The notes below the pieces were generated by a model. That model made no database searches. It saw nothing but the letters and a program-made list of their open reading frames with translations, and had not been told where the DNA came from. Shown piece by piece: positions 41,524 through 50,836 of a DNA stretch of 64,000 nt (positions within the stretch are counted from its first letter, which is position 1; each line of letters starts with the position of its first letter). Source of the DNA: CALANV01 sp036381615 (lineage in GTDB: Bacteria > Pseudomonadota > Alphaproteobacteria > CACIAM-22H2). A program made the position numbers and the translations under genes. The stretch is from assembly GCA_036381615.1 (NCBI GenBank), contig DASVCL010000049.1, positions 1 through 64,000 on the forward strand. Direction: 5' to 3'.

Positions 41524-44043
41524 TCAGGCATTGCGCAGCACCGGCGCCGCCTTCTGGCCAAGGATCCGCCAGGTCGCGGCGAGGCCGAAGGCCACCACGG
41601 CCAGGACGGCGCCGGCCGCCGTCGCCACGGCCGGGAGGGCCAGGGGGACGAAGTCGATCCGCAGGTAATGGGCCAGGATCAGGCCCGCACCCACGTTGCC
41701 CAGCACGACGGCGATCAGGGCGGCGGCGAGGCCGAGCAGGCCGAATTCGAGCATGAAGGCCCGCATCACGTCCCGGCGCGTGCCGCCCAGCACCTTGAGC
41801 ACGACGGCATCGTAGATGCGCCGACGATGGGTGGCGGCGAGCGCGCCGGCCAGCACCAGCCCGCCGGCGAGCAGCGTGACGGCGCCGGTGGCCCGGGCCG
41901 CGACGGCAATCGAGTCGAGCGTGCGCTCGACGGTCGCCAGCGCGGCCTTGACGCGGATCGCGGAGACATTGGCGAATCGCTCGGTGACGGCGCGCTCGAG
42001 CGCATCCTCGGCCGCCGCGTCGACCGCCCGCGCCGTCGCGATATAGGTGTGCGGCGCCGCCTCCAGCGTTCCCGGGGCGAAGACGAGGGTGAAATTGATG
42101 CCGAGAGTCGTCCAGTCGATCGCGCGCAGGTTGGCGATGCGGGCCTCGATGTCGCGGCCGAGCACGTTCACCGTGATCCTGTCGCCGATCGCAAGGCCCA
42201 TGTTGGCGGCGATCCGTGCGTCGAACGAGACGAGCGGCGGCCCGGCATAGTCGGCCGGCCACCAGCTGCCGGCGACCAGACGCGTGCCGGCCGGCGGCGT
42301 CGCCGCATAGGTAAGGCCGCGATCGCTCTGCACGACCCATCGCGCCTCCGGCGCAACGGGCGCCTGTTCGACCGGCACGCCGTTCAGGCGGACGATGCGC
42401 CCGCGTAAGGACGGGACATGCTGGACCGCTTCGACGCCCGGCATGCCGCGCACGAGCGACAGGAACGGGTCGATCTGATCCGGCTGGATGTCGATGAAGA
42501 AGAACGACGGTGCCACGTCGGGCAGCTGGTCACGCAGCGTGCGGACGAAATTGCCCTCGATCTGCGTGATCAGCACCATGACGGTAAGGCCGAGCCCGAG
42601 CGACAGCATCACCGCGCCGGTGGGGCTGCCGGGCCGGTGCAGGTTGGCGAGCGCAAGGCGCAGACCGGTGGCACGGACGTGACCGACGGCCCGCGCGATG
42701 CGGGCGACGGCGAACGCGGCCGCGTGGAACAGCGCGAAGGTCAAGGCCGATCCGACGACGAACCAGATCGCGAGCCGCCGGTCGCCGGCGGTCGCGACCG
42801 TCAGGCCGGCGAGCGCGACGACGGCGAGCGCCGTCGCGGCGATGGCGCCGGCGCGCGGCCGGCGGCGTGCCGGCGCGACCAGATCGCGGAACAGCGCGGC
42901 GGGCGGCACCTCGCGCGCCCGCGCGATCGGCCACAGCGAAAAGGCAATGGTGGTCAGCAGGCCGAAGGCGGCGGCAATCGCGAGCGGCGCGGGATAGATC
43001 CCGGTGCGCGCCGCGACGGGCAGCGCCTGGGCGACGAGCGGCGCGACGGCGACGGGCGTCAGCGCGCCGAGCACCAGCCCCGCCGCGATGCCGAGCAACG
43101 CCAGCACCAGCACCTGGATGAGATAGACCTGCAGGACGAGGCGTCCCGGCGCCCCCACACATTTAAGGACGGCGATGGTCTGAGTCTTGCCGTCGAGATA
43201 GCTGCGCACCGCATTGGCGATGCCCACGCCGCCGACGAGCAGGACCGACAGCCCGACGAGCGTCAGATAAAGCGCAATGCGGTCGATCCAGCGCTGCACG
43301 CCCGGTGCGGCTTCGCTTATACCCCTGATGCGCCAGCCGGCTTCGGGAAAGCGCTGCTTCAGTTCGCCGATCCACGCATCGACCGGACGATCGGCGGCAA
43401 GCCTGATGCGGTAGCGGTAGCGCACGAGGCTGCCCGGCTGCACCAGGCCCGTGTCCGCAAGCGCCTCCTGCGCGATCATCACGCGCGGGCCAAGCGTGAA
43501 GAGGCTGGTGCTCCGGTCCGGCTCGGCCGCGAGGACGGCGCGCACGGTGAACTGTGCGTCCCCGACCGCAATGCGTTCGCCGATCCGGATGCCCAGCCGG
43601 CTCAACGTCGCGGGTTCGACCGCCGCACCCCATACGCCGTCCTCGCGGCCGAGTGCCCGGGCGACGTCCATTCCGCCGGACAGAAGCACGGCGCCGTAGA
43701 GCGGATATGTCGAGTCCACCGCCTTGAGCTCGACGAGCGCGCGCGCCGATCCGGCGCGTGCCATTGCGCGCATCTCGACGACCGCCGAGACCGTGCCGCT
43801 TGCCTCCAGGAACGCGCGCTGTGGCGCGGTCGCAGGCCGATGCGTGAAGGACAGCTCGACGTCGCCGCCCAGCAGCAGGCGCGCATCCTCGTCGAGGGCG
43901 CGCGTGACACCCGCGGCAAGCGAGCCGATACCGGTGATCGCCGCGACGCCGAGCACGAGACAGGCGAGGAAGATCCGAAACCCGCGAATGCCGCCGCGCA
44001 GCTCGCGCCGGGCAATGCGAAACGCGAGCGCGAGCGAGTTCAT
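41524..44043 (-). CDS. ABC transporter permease with FtsX domains (YbbP type)
   Basis: The 839-residue inner-membrane protein has an N-terminal helix, a large periplasmic MacB-like region, and two FtsX-type four-helix modules (for example VGLSVLLVGGVGIANAVRSY and the C-terminal VTLLAGGLVLAGALAATHRR). It corresponds to YbbP, the permease that pairs with the YbbA ATPase and is encoded next to the thioesterase gene tesA in many proteobacteria. The exported substrate is unknown. The start overlaps the ATPase stop (ATGA). Confidence 0.9.
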   Translation of the reverse strand: MNSLALAFRIARRELRGGIRGFRIFLACLVLGVAAITGIGSLAAGVTRALDEDARLLLGGDVELSFTHRPATAPQRAFLEASGTVSAVVEMRAMARAGSARALVELKAVDSTYPLYGAVLLSGGMDVARALGREDGVWGAAVEPATLSRLGIRIGERIAVGDAQFTVRAVLAAEPDRSTSLFTLGPRVMIAQEALADTGLVQPGSLVRYRYRIRLAADRPVDAWIGELKQRFPEAGWRIRGISEAAPGVQRWIDRIALYLTLVGLSVLLVGGVGIANAVRSYLDGKTQTIAVLKCVGAPGRLVLQVYLIQVLVLALLGIAAGLVLGALTPVAVAPLVAQALPVAARTGIYPAPLAIAAAFGLLTTIAFSLWPIARAREVPPAALFRDLVAPARRRPRAGAIAATALAVVALAGLTVATAGDRRLAIWFVVGSALTFALFHAAAFAVARIARAVGHVRATGLRLALANLHRPGSPTGAVMLSLGLGLTVMVLITQIEGNFVRTLRDQLPDVAPSFFFIDIQPDQIDPFLSLVRGMPGVEAVQHVPSLRGRIVRLNGVPVEQAPVAPEARWVVQSDRGLTYAATPPAGTRLVAGSWWPADYAGPPLVSFDARIAANMGLAIGDRITVNVLGRDIEARIANLRAIDWTTLGINFTLVFAPGTLEAAPHTYIATARAVDAAAEDALERAVTERFANVSAIRVKAALATVERTLDSIAVAARATGAVTLLAGGLVLAGALAATHRRRIYDAVVLKVLGGTRRDVMRAFMLEFGLLGLAAALIAVVLGNVGAGLILAHYLRIDFVPLALPAVATAAGAVLAVVAFGLAATWRILGQKAAPVLRNA

Positions 44044-44759
44044 CGCCCGTGCTGCGCGCCGGAAAGTCGCGCCGCTTCGGCCAGCAGGCGGCCGTCATGC
44101 ATGCGCACCGTCCGGCTGCAGCGCGCCGCCAGCTCGCGGTCGTGCGTGATGAGGAGGAGCGTGGTGCCGCGCTTGCGGTGAAGCTCGAACATCAGGTCGA
44201 TCACCGCCGCGCCCGTCGCCGCGTCCAGATTGCCGGTCGGCTCGTCGGCCAGCAGCAGCGCGGGTCCGGCGGCGAACGCGCGCGCCAGCGCGACGCGCTG
44301 CTGCTCGCCACCGGAAAGCTGGCCGGGATAATGGCCGACACGCTGCGCGAGGCCGACGGCGGCAAGCTCGTCGCGCGCGCGATCGAACGCGTCCGCGACG
44401 CCGGCGAATTCGAGCGGGATCGCCACGTTCTCGAGCGCCGTCATGGTCGGGATCAGATGGAACGCCTGGAACACGATGCCGATGTTCCGGCGGCGGAACA
44501 GCGCCAGTTCGTCCTCGTCCATGACGGTCAGGTCCGACCCGGCGACGCGCACCGACCCCGCCGTCGGCCGCTCGAGACCGGCGACGATCATCATCATCGT
44601 CGACTTGCCCGATCCGGACGGACCCACGACGGCGACGCTCTCGCCGCGCGCGACGTTCAGGCTGACGCCGCGAAGGATGTTGACCTCGCCGGCGGCGCTC
44701 GCCAGCCTGAGATGCACATCCGTGAGTTCGACGATCATGGCGTCTTGGAGGATGTTCAT
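44040..44759 (-). CDS. ABC transporter ATP-binding protein (YbbA/LolD type)
   Basis: The 239-residue ATPase has Walker A GPSGSGKST, Q-loop IGIVFQAFHLIPTMTALENV, signature LSGGEQQRVALARAF, Walker B LLLADEPTGNLD and the H-loop histidine in LITHDREL. The LolD/MacB-type PTGNLD and the FtsX permease next door fit a mechanotransmission or lipoprotein/peptide-type system. The ATG at 44759 was chosen; MIVELTD at 44738 is the alternative. Confidence 0.93.
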   Translation of the reverse strand: MNILQDAMIVELTDVHLRLASAAGEVNILRGVSLNVARGESVAVVGPSGSGKSTMMMIVAGLERPTAGSVRVAGSDLTVMDEDELALFRRRNIGIVFQAFHLIPTMTALENVAIPLEFAGVADAFDRARDELAAVGLAQRVGHYPGQLSGGEQQRVALARAFAAGPALLLADEPTGNLDAATGAAVIDLMFELHRKRGTTLLLITHDRELAARCSRTVRMHDGRLLAEAARLSGAQHGR

Positions 44760-44832
44760 GCGGACGTTCGCGCGTCGGTTCGTCCCCGGGTCTTTCGGGC
44801 GCATCGACGCCGCGCCGCGCGTCCGTCGTCCG

Positions 44833-45492
44833 ATGTCGCGGCGGACGCGACTATCTGGGGCATATGGGCGATGCGCGGCGCTTGTCAACGCCTTGGCCGT
44901 GCTCCTTCTGGCGTCGGTCGCCGTCGCACAACAGGCGATGCCGCGTCTCGTCGTCCTCGGCGACAGCCTGACCGCCGGCTACGGTCTGCCCAGGAACCAG
45001 GCGTTTCCGGCACGGCTCGAGGCCGCCTTGCGCGCCGACGGCATCGCGATCGAGGTCGTCGATGCCGGCGTATCCGGCGATACGTCGGCGGGCGGACTCG
45101 CCCGGCTCGACTGGGTTATCGGCAATCCGGCGCCGCCTTATGCGATCCTCGAACTCGGCGCCAATGACGGCCTGCGCGGGCTTTCGCCGGCTGCAATGGA
45201 AGCGAATCTCGACGCGATTCTGACCCGGCTCAAGGCCAAGGGTACGCGCGTGCTGCTCGCCGGTATGCTGGCTCCGCCAAATCTCGGGCGCGAATACGCG
45301 GCCGAGTTCAACGCCGTCTTTCCGCGGCTCGCGGCGAAGCACGGCGTCATGTTCTATCCGTTCTTCCTCGACGGCATCGCATCGAACCCCGATCTCAATC
45401 AAGGCGACGGCATCCATCCCAATGCGGCGGGGGTCGACGAAATCGTCCGCCGCATCCTGCCCTACGTCAAACGGCTTACTACCGAAGAATAG
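44833..45492 (+). CDS. tesA: Arylesterase / lysophospholipase TesA family (SGNH hydrolase)
   Basis: The 219-residue protein has a signal peptide of about 35 residues (hydrophobic LVNALAVLLLASVAVAQ) and SGNH blocks. Block I is VVLGDSLTAGYGL with the catalytic serine, block II has GVSGDTSAGG, block III is LELGANDGLRG, and block V is DGIHPNAAG with the catalytic aspartate and histidine. It hydrolyses esters or acyl thioesters in the periplasm. It is divergent from the ABC ATPase, as in the E. coli tesA-ybbA-ybbP locus. The frame runs on upstream, but the ATG at 44833 gives the signal peptide. Confidence 0.9.
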   Translation: MSRRTRLSGAYGRCAALVNALAVLLLASVAVAQQAMPRLVVLGDSLTAGYGLPRNQAFPARLEAALRADGIAIEVVDAGVSGDTSAGGLARLDWVIGNPAPPYAILELGANDGLRGLSPAAMEANLDAILTRLKAKGTRVLLAGMLAPPNLGREYAAEFNAVFPRLAAKHGVMFYPFFLDGIASNPDLNQGDGIHPNAAGVDEIVRRILPYVKRLTTEE

Positions 45493-45511
45493 GACGGCCC
45501 GTGAAATGCAA

Positions 45512-45541
45512 ACGGCGGTGCGGATCGCGCCGCACCGCCGT
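45512..45541. terminator. Bidirectional stem-loop between tesA and the RRM gene
   Basis: A 12-bp perfect stem (ACGGCGGTGCGG / CCGCACCGCCGT) with a 6-nt loop lies between two convergent genes, 19 nt after the tesA stop. There is no strong T-run. Confidence 0.65.
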
Positions 45542-45567
45542 CGCTGCCTGTCGGTTTTGCGCTCCGC

Positions 45568-45903
45568 TTAGTAGCGCGGGCCGCGGTCGCGATTGTAGCC
45601 GCCGCCGAACCCGCCGCCGCGCGGGCCGCGGCCGAAGCCGCCGCCGCCGCCCGGCGTGCGCTCACGCGCCTCGTTGACCGTCAGCGTGCGGCCGTCGATC
45701 GGCTTGCCGTTGAGGTCCGCGATCGCCTTGTCGGCAGCCTCGTCCGTGGTGAACTCGACGAAACCGAAGCCGCGCGAGCGGTTGGTCACACGGTCCATCA
45801 CGACCTGCGCCGAGGTCACGGTTCCATGCGGCGCAAAGAGGTCCTGGAGATTTGCCGACGTATACGAGAACGGCAGGTTTCCGACGTAGAGTCTCTTACC
45901 CAT
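45568..45903 (-). CDS. RNA-binding protein with one RRM domain and glycine-rich tail
   Basis: The 111-residue protein has RNP2 LYVGNLPF (5-12) and RNP1 RGFGFVEF (44-51), followed by an Arg-Gly-rich tail (about residues 85-111). Such small RRM proteins in bacteria are often cold-induced RNA chaperones. GGAAAGG precedes the ATG. The 476 nt upstream lack a gene and could hold a long leader. Confidence 0.93.
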   Translation of the reverse strand: MGKRLYVGNLPFSYTSANLQDLFAPHGTVTSAQVVMDRVTNRSRGFGFVEFTTDEAADKAIADLNGKPIDGRTLTVNEARERTPGGGGGFGRGPRGGGFGGGYNRDRGPRY

Positions 45904-46347
45904 CTAACACCTTTCCAAACGGTCGCACGCGCGACCATCCAACACTGTCCACCGGGCGCGAATGTGCGACGCGTTCCCCGAAACCGGCATGACAACACCC
46001 CCGCCACCGTTCTGCGGTGGCAGGGTGACGCCGACCCGATTTTTCAACGAAGGCACCGACCATCCGACCCGGAGGCGTGGCTCCCGCTGTCTAGCGGCGA
46101 TTCCACGCCGGACTGCCAGCTGACGAACCGGTAGCGCTGGCTGTTACCGACCGAACAAGTGAGACGTGTGCGCCGGACCTTATTGTCGGCTTCTGCTGAC
46201 GCTTTTCCGCGGCGGGCCCCGTCTCGCATGAGCGACGCCGCGCTCCTCCAGCCTGATCGGTAATTCGGTTATAGTCTTTTTGACGCGAACTTGCCAAGTC
46301 GCTTTGGGTGGCATGGGTTCCGCGCGGATCCAAATGGTGAAGGAAAC
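45904..46347. other. Non-coding divergent region between the RRM and FIST genes
   Basis: About 440 bases carry no supported gene. A small hairpin (GCCACCG, 5-nt loop, CGGTGGC, 46003-46021) and a TATAGT hexamer at 46270-46275 without a clear -35 were seen. A long cold-shock-type 5' leader for the RRM gene would fit, but nothing proves it. Confidence 0.4.
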
Positions 46348-46383
46348 ATGAATGCCCCGCGCGCAACCGTGACGGCAACATGA
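46348..46383 (+). CDS. Short leader ORF coupled to the FIST gene
   Basis: ATG at 46348, preceded by GGTGAAGGAAAC, opens an 11-codon frame (MNAPRATVTAT) whose TGA overlaps the FIST start as ATGA. The FIST start itself has no ribosome site. The leader may bring ribosomes to it by translational coupling. It could instead be a chance frame. Confidence 0.4.
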   Translation: MNAPRATVTAT

Positions 46384-47516
46384 CGGCGGATGGCCCGCAA
46401 TTCGCCTTGGGCCATGCGGCGGCGCGCGGCGTGCCGTCGACATGGGGCCAGCTCGTGTTCGACTGCGTGGCGCAGCTCGGCGACAGTGCCGCGCGGGCAA
46501 ATCTCGGATTCGTCTATGTCACCGATGCGCTTGCCGAACATCTGTCCGACATCGTCGCATTTCTGCGGCGCACGACGTCGATCCGCGACTGGATCGGCAG
46601 TGTCGGCATCGGCATTGCGGCGGCGGACCACGAGTACTTCGACGTTCCTGCCGTCGCACTTCTCGCCGTCACGCTTCCGGCCGATGCCTACTGTCTGATC
46701 CCGAACCTGTCGGGCGGCATCGATGCGCTCGGCCCCGCGCGCGCGTGGGCGAAGCGCATGAATCCGACGCTTGCCGTCGTGCACGCCGATCCGCGCGCCC
46801 CCGACCTCGTCGATACCATCGAGACGCTCGCGCGCGAGACGGTGCCGTTCCTCGTCGGCGGGCTGAGTTCGTCGCGCGGCGCAACGGACCAGGTCGCGGG
46901 TCAGGTGGTGCGCGGCGGCGTCTCCGGCGTGATGTTCGCGCCCGATCTCGCCGTCGTGACCGGATTGAGCCAGGGATGCACGCCGATCGGACCGACGCGC
47001 ACGATCACGGATGGCGCGCAGAACATCGTGCGCGAGATCGACGGGCGGCCGGCGCTCGACGTGCTCAAGGAAGATATCGGCGATATTCTCGCGCGGCGGC
47101 TGGAGCGCATCGGCGGACAGATCCATGCCGCCTTTCCCGTCGCCGGCTCGGATACCGGCGATTATCTCGTCCGCAATCTCGTCGGCATCGATCCGGCGCG
47201 CGGCTGGCTTGCGGTCGGCGCCGAGGTGACGCCCGGCGAACCGATCCTGTTCGTGCGGCGCGACCCGGACGCGGCGACGCGCGACCTCGTGCGCATGCTC
47301 ACGAACCTGAAGCGGCGGTTGCCCGCACCGCCGCGCGCCGGGCTTTACTTCTCGTGCCTTGCGCGCGGCCCCAACCTGTTCGGTCCGGATTCGGCCGAGC
47401 TCGGCATCCTTCGTCGCGAGCTCGGCGCGTTTCCGCTCGTCGGCATGTTCTGCAACGGCGAGATTTCCAACCAGCGGCTTTACGGCTATACCGGGGTCCT
47501 CGCACTGTTCCTGTGA
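46380..47516 (+). CDS. FIST domain sensor protein
   Basis: The 378-residue protein has FIST N (about residues 30-215: NLGFVYVTDALAEHLSDIV, WIGSVGIGIAA) and FIST C (about 230-375, ending GLYFSCLARGPNLFG and GMFCNGEISNQRLYGYTGV). The YFSC-x-RG and NGEI elements are standard for FIST C. FIST domains are proposed to sense small ligands such as amino acids. It is not fused to a kinase or chemoreceptor here. No ATG lies upstream in frame before a stop at 46338. Confidence 0.9.
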   Translation: MTADGPQFALGHAAARGVPSTWGQLVFDCVAQLGDSAARANLGFVYVTDALAEHLSDIVAFLRRTTSIRDWIGSVGIGIAAADHEYFDVPAVALLAVTLPADAYCLIPNLSGGIDALGPARAWAKRMNPTLAVVHADPRAPDLVDTIETLARETVPFLVGGLSSSRGATDQVAGQVVRGGVSGVMFAPDLAVVTGLSQGCTPIGPTRTITDGAQNIVREIDGRPALDVLKEDIGDILARRLERIGGQIHAAFPVAGSDTGDYLVRNLVGIDPARGWLAVGAEVTPGEPILFVRRDPDAATRDLVRMLTNLKRRLPAPPRAGLYFSCLARGPNLFGPDSAELGILRRELGAFPLVGMFCNGEISNQRLYGYTGVLALFL

Positions 47517-47583
47517 ATCCGGCGCCGGCTGCTCCGACACTTTCCTCGACTCTCAATCCTGACAAGAAGGCAAGGACGAATCC

Positions 47584-48624
47584 ATGGAACGACGCCGTCT
47601 CGGCACGACCGATCTCTATGTCAGCGCTGTTTGCCTGGGTACCATGACCTGGGGCGAGCAGAACTCTGAAGCCGACGCGCATGCGCAGCTCGACCGCGCG
47701 CTCGACCTCGGCATCAACTTCATCGACGCCGCCGAGATGTATCCCGTACCGCCCAGGCCGGAAACCTACGGCCGCACCGAGGAATATATCGGGACGTGGT
47801 TCAGAAAGCGTCCGGGCGTCCGCGACAAGGTGATTCTCGCGACCAAGGTGACGGGCGCGAACAACAACATTTCACACGTGCGCGACGGCGACGGGCGGCT
47901 CGACCGCAAGAACATTGCCGCGGCGCTGGACGGTTCGCTGCGCCGGCTGCAGACGGACTACATCGACCTGTACCAGACGCATTCGCCGGACCGTTACGTC
48001 AACGCGTTCGGGCGGCTGGACTACAGGCACGACCCGGCGCGCGACGGCACGCCGATCGCGGAGACGCTCGAGATCCTCGGCGAGTTCGTCAAGGCCGGCA
48101 AGATCCGCTACATCGGCGTGTCGAACGAGACGCCGTGGGGCGTGATGACGCATCTCGGCCTCGCGCAGAAGGGGCTGCCGCGCATCCAGTCGGTCCAGAA
48201 TCCGTACAATCTTCTGAACCGGAGCTACGAGATCGGCCTCGCCGAGATCAGCCTGCGCGAGCATTGCGGACTGCTCGCCTATTCGCCGCTCGCGATGGGC
48301 GTTCTTGCCGGCAAGTACCTCAACGGCGCGCGTCCGGCGGGTTGCCGGCTGACGCTCTTCGAGCGCTTCAAGCGCTATTCGACGCCGGGGGCCGAGCCGG
48401 CGGCGGCGGCCTACGTCAAGCTCGCGCGCACGCATGGGCTCGACCCGGTTCACATGGCGCTCGCGTTCGTGACGACGCGGCCGTTCGTGACCTCGACGAT
48501 CATCGGCTGCACGTCTGTCGAGCAGCTCGAGCAGAACGTCGCCGGCTGCCAGCTCAAGCTCGCGCCCGAGATCATCGCCGACATCGACGCGATCCACGCG
48601 CGGAATCCGAATCCGTGTCCCTGA
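47584..48624 (+). CDS. tas: Aldo/keto reductase, Tas family
   Basis: The 346-residue TIM-barrel enzyme has the same length as E. coli Tas. DAAEMYPVPPRPETYGRTEEY with the catalytic Asp/Tyr pair, LATKVTG (catalytic lysine), LYQTHSPDRYVNAFG and IGVSNETPWGV are present. The YPVPP insert is typical of Tas. It would reduce carbonyls with NADPH. It begins 67 nt after FIST with AAGGCAAGGACG upstream. Confidence 0.92.
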   Translation: MERRRLGTTDLYVSAVCLGTMTWGEQNSEADAHAQLDRALDLGINFIDAAEMYPVPPRPETYGRTEEYIGTWFRKRPGVRDKVILATKVTGANNNISHVRDGDGRLDRKNIAAALDGSLRRLQTDYIDLYQTHSPDRYVNAFGRLDYRHDPARDGTPIAETLEILGEFVKAGKIRYIGVSNETPWGVMTHLGLAQKGLPRIQSVQNPYNLLNRSYEIGLAEISLREHCGLLAYSPLAMGVLAGKYLNGARPAGCRLTLFERFKRYSTPGAEPAAAAYVKLARTHGLDPVHMALAFVTTRPFVTSTIIGCTSVEQLEQNVAGCQLKLAPEIIADIDAIHARNPNPCP

Positions 48625-48771
48625 ATCCGATCCGGGTCCGTGCCTCCAAATCGCCAAACTACCGAGATAACGTTTGATCGACTGACGCAAATCGGTTATC
48701 CGGAATCGTGAGCCTTGGCTAAGCCGTCGGCGCGGCGTCTGCCAGGCCCGTTCCGCGTTACAGGAGGCACC

Positions 48772-49320
48772 ATGATCCGCCTGTTCGTCGGCATCGGCCT
48801 ACCCGAAGACATCCGCGCGCGGCTCGCCGGCATGTGCGCCGGCGTCCCCGGCGCGCGCTGGGTCCCGCCCGAAAATCTGCACCTGACGCTGCGCTTCATC
48901 GGCGAGGTTCCGGAGGCCGAGATGGAGGACATCCATCACGCGCTCTCCACCGTGCGCACGCGCCAGTTCGATATTTCGCTGGCAGGCGTCGGTCATTTCG
49001 ACACGGGCGATCAGGTTCGGACCCTGTGGGTGCGGGTCGAAAAGAGCCAGGAACTCTCGGCGTTGCAGGCGCGCGTGGAGTCGTCGCTCGTCCGCATCGG
49101 CCTCGAGCCCGAGGAACGCCGCTTCATCCCTCACATCACGCTCGCGCGGCTGCGCGACACGCCGGTCAGCCGCGTCTCGGCCTTTCTCGCCCAGAACAAC
49201 ATGTTTCGCGCGGGCCCGATTCCGATCGACAGCTTCAGCCTGTTCTCGAGCTATCGCAAGCCCGAGGGTGCGATCTACCAGGAAGAAGCCGAATATCCGC
49301 TGACCCGCGCCGCGGCGTGA
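48772..49320 (+). CDS. thpR: RNA 2',3'-cyclic phosphodiesterase ThpR
   Basis: The 182-residue protein of the 2H phosphoesterase family has both catalytic HxTx motifs: HLTLRF near residues 40-45 and HITLAR near 124-129. It opens MIRLFVGIGLP, the usual ThpR start. CAGGAGGC supports the ATG at 48772. It would hydrolyse 2',3'-cyclic phosphates on RNA ends. No operon partner is clear. Confidence 0.93.
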   Translation: MIRLFVGIGLPEDIRARLAGMCAGVPGARWVPPENLHLTLRFIGEVPEAEMEDIHHALSTVRTRQFDISLAGVGHFDTGDQVRTLWVRVEKSQELSALQARVESSLVRIGLEPEERRFIPHITLARLRDTPVSRVSAFLAQNNMFRAGPIPIDSFSLFSSYRKPEGAIYQEEAEYPLTRAAA

Positions 49321-49348
49321 GCGGCGGCGGGAGGCCGTACCGGGCTAC

Positions 49349-49371
49349 CTTCGGCGTTCTAGACGCCGAAG
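49349..49371. terminator. Stem-loop between convergent thpR and fructosamine-kinase-like genes
   Basis: CTTCGGCGT and ACGCCGAAG form a 9-bp stem with a 5-nt loop that includes the stop codon of the leftward gene. It is placed to end transcription in either direction, but lacks T-runs. Confidence 0.4.
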
Positions 49372-50210
49372 CGATCGAGCGTGCGCTCGACCTGTCCCAG
49401 ATAGGATCCGCCGAATAGGCGGACATGCACCAGCAGCGGATAGAGATTGTAGAGGTCGCGCCGCACCTCGAAGAAGCCCGGCCGGATCGGGTGGCGGGCG
49501 CCATAGCTCGCGAAGAACGTGTCGCCGACGCTGCCGAACAGCGTCATGAAGGCAAGCTCGATCTCCGGGTCGGCGAAATGAATGGCCGGATCGATGAGGG
49601 CGACGATGCGGGGGTCGCGGCTCAGGATGTTTCCGCTCCACAGATCGCCGTGAACCAGGGCCGGCGATGCGGGCGCATCGATCCAGCGATCGAGGCGCGC
49701 GGCGAGGCGCTCGATGCGGGCCATGGTTCGCGCCGGCAGCCGACCTGCCGCGGCGGCGAGGCCGGCCATGTAGAGCAGCCGGTGATCCCGGAAGAAATCG
49801 CGCCAGTCGGGCGTCGCCGGATTGGGCTGCGGCAGGCCGCCCAGCACCGTGTCGCGCTCGAACCCGAAGCTCGGCCCCGTCACGGCGTGAAGCGCCGCGA
49901 CGACCTCGCCCAGATGCGCCTCGGCCGCCTTCGACAGGCCGCCATCGTGCTCGATATGGTCCATCAGCAGCAGATCGTCGTCGGCGTGATGCACCGCCGG
50001 CACGGGCGCGTCCGTCCGGTCCTTGAGCCAGCGCAGCATCCAGGCTTCGATCGCGAGTCCGTGGCCGAATTCGGCGACCAGGCGCCTTCCGTCCGCGAGC
50101 TCGATCCGGCGCACCTCGGCGATGCAGCCGCCGCCGATGGGCGCGCTGCGGACGACGGCGGCGCCCATGACCTGCCCGATCCGCGCCTGCCTGTCGGCGT
50201 CCGGACTCAT
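49359..50210 (-). CDS. Fructosamine kinase family protein
   Basis: The 283-residue protein-kinase-like enzyme has LLLMDHIEHDGG, LHAVTGPSFGFERDTVLGGLPQPN, the catalytic LVHGDLWSGNILS and the metal-binding aspartate in ALIDPAIHFADPEIELAFM. This set is typical of fructosamine/ketosamine-3-kinases, which phosphorylate Amadori products on proteins so that the sugar is released. It is co-transcribed with a low-molecular-weight phosphatase (4-nt overlap), a pairing seen in other bacteria. Confidence 0.92.
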   Translation of the reverse strand: MSPDADRQARIGQVMGAAVVRSAPIGGGCIAEVRRIELADGRRLVAEFGHGLAIEAWMLRWLKDRTDAPVPAVHHADDDLLLMDHIEHDGGLSKAAEAHLGEVVAALHAVTGPSFGFERDTVLGGLPQPNPATPDWRDFFRDHRLLYMAGLAAAAGRLPARTMARIERLAARLDRWIDAPASPALVHGDLWSGNILSRDPRIVALIDPAIHFADPEIELAFMTLFGSVGDTFFASYGARHPIRPGFFEVRRDLYNLYPLLVHVRLFGGSYLGQVERTLDRFGV

Positions 50211-50680
50211 GCGAGCCGCGCTTCGAGGTCGTCGAGAAGCCGTGCCGCGGCGCCCTCGATCAGGTCCAGCGCGTGCTCGAAATCGCGCGTATCGCCGTAA
50301 TACGGATCCGGCACGTCGGTGAGCCCGAACTCCGGGGCATAGCTCATCAGCAGCCGGACCTTGTCCCGCGCGCGCGGGGGTGCGTGGCGCTTCAGGATCC
50401 GCTCGTGGCCGCGGTCGAGCGCGATCAGCAGATCGAAGCGGTCGAAATCGTCGTTGTCGAACATGCGGGCGCGCAGGGCGGAAATGTCGTAGCCGCGCCG
50501 CGCGGCGCAGGCCACGGCACGGGAGTCCGGCGGCTCGCCGACATGGTAGTCGTGCGTACCGCAGGAATCGACGTCGATGCGATCGGCGAGCCCCCGGCGC
50601 TTCGCCATCTCGCGCAACACGCCCTCGGCGGTCGGCGAGCGGCAGATATTCCCCGTGCAGACGAACAGGACTTTGAGCAT
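50207..50680 (-). CDS. Low-molecular-weight protein-tyrosine phosphatase
   Basis: The 157-residue phosphatase has the P-loop VCTGNICRSP at residues 7-16 (catalytic cysteine and arginine) and the general-acid region DVPDPYYGDTRDFEHALDL. It belongs to the YfkJ/Wzb superfamily, nearest the ketosamine-associated type. The ATG at 50680 gives the standard MLKVLFVCTG start. It precedes the fructosamine-kinase-like gene. It may dephosphorylate sugar or protein targets. Confidence 0.93.
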   Translation of the reverse strand: MLKVLFVCTGNICRSPTAEGVLREMAKRRGLADRIDVDSCGTHDYHVGEPPDSRAVACAARRGYDISALRARMFDNDDFDRFDLLIALDRGHERILKRHAPPRARDKVRLLMSYAPEFGLTDVPDPYYGDTRDFEHALDLIEGAAARLLDDLEARLA

Positions 50681-50836
50681 GATGGCGGCGGCGGTTATGC
50701 TTGGCCGCCAACCCATAGCCGATTGCCGGCCCTTGCCCAAGATCGCGTTCACCGGATACTGCCTGCCGTGCCTTGATCTCGCCCGTGACCGAGGCGCCGG
50801 CGCATACGGGTGAACGCCGGTATCGGGCGCGATAAC

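Noticed and set aside
42418..44181. Open frame of 587 codons on the plus strand
   Set aside because: It is antisense to the FtsX permease; composition is charged low-complexity and no ribosome site or domain is seen.
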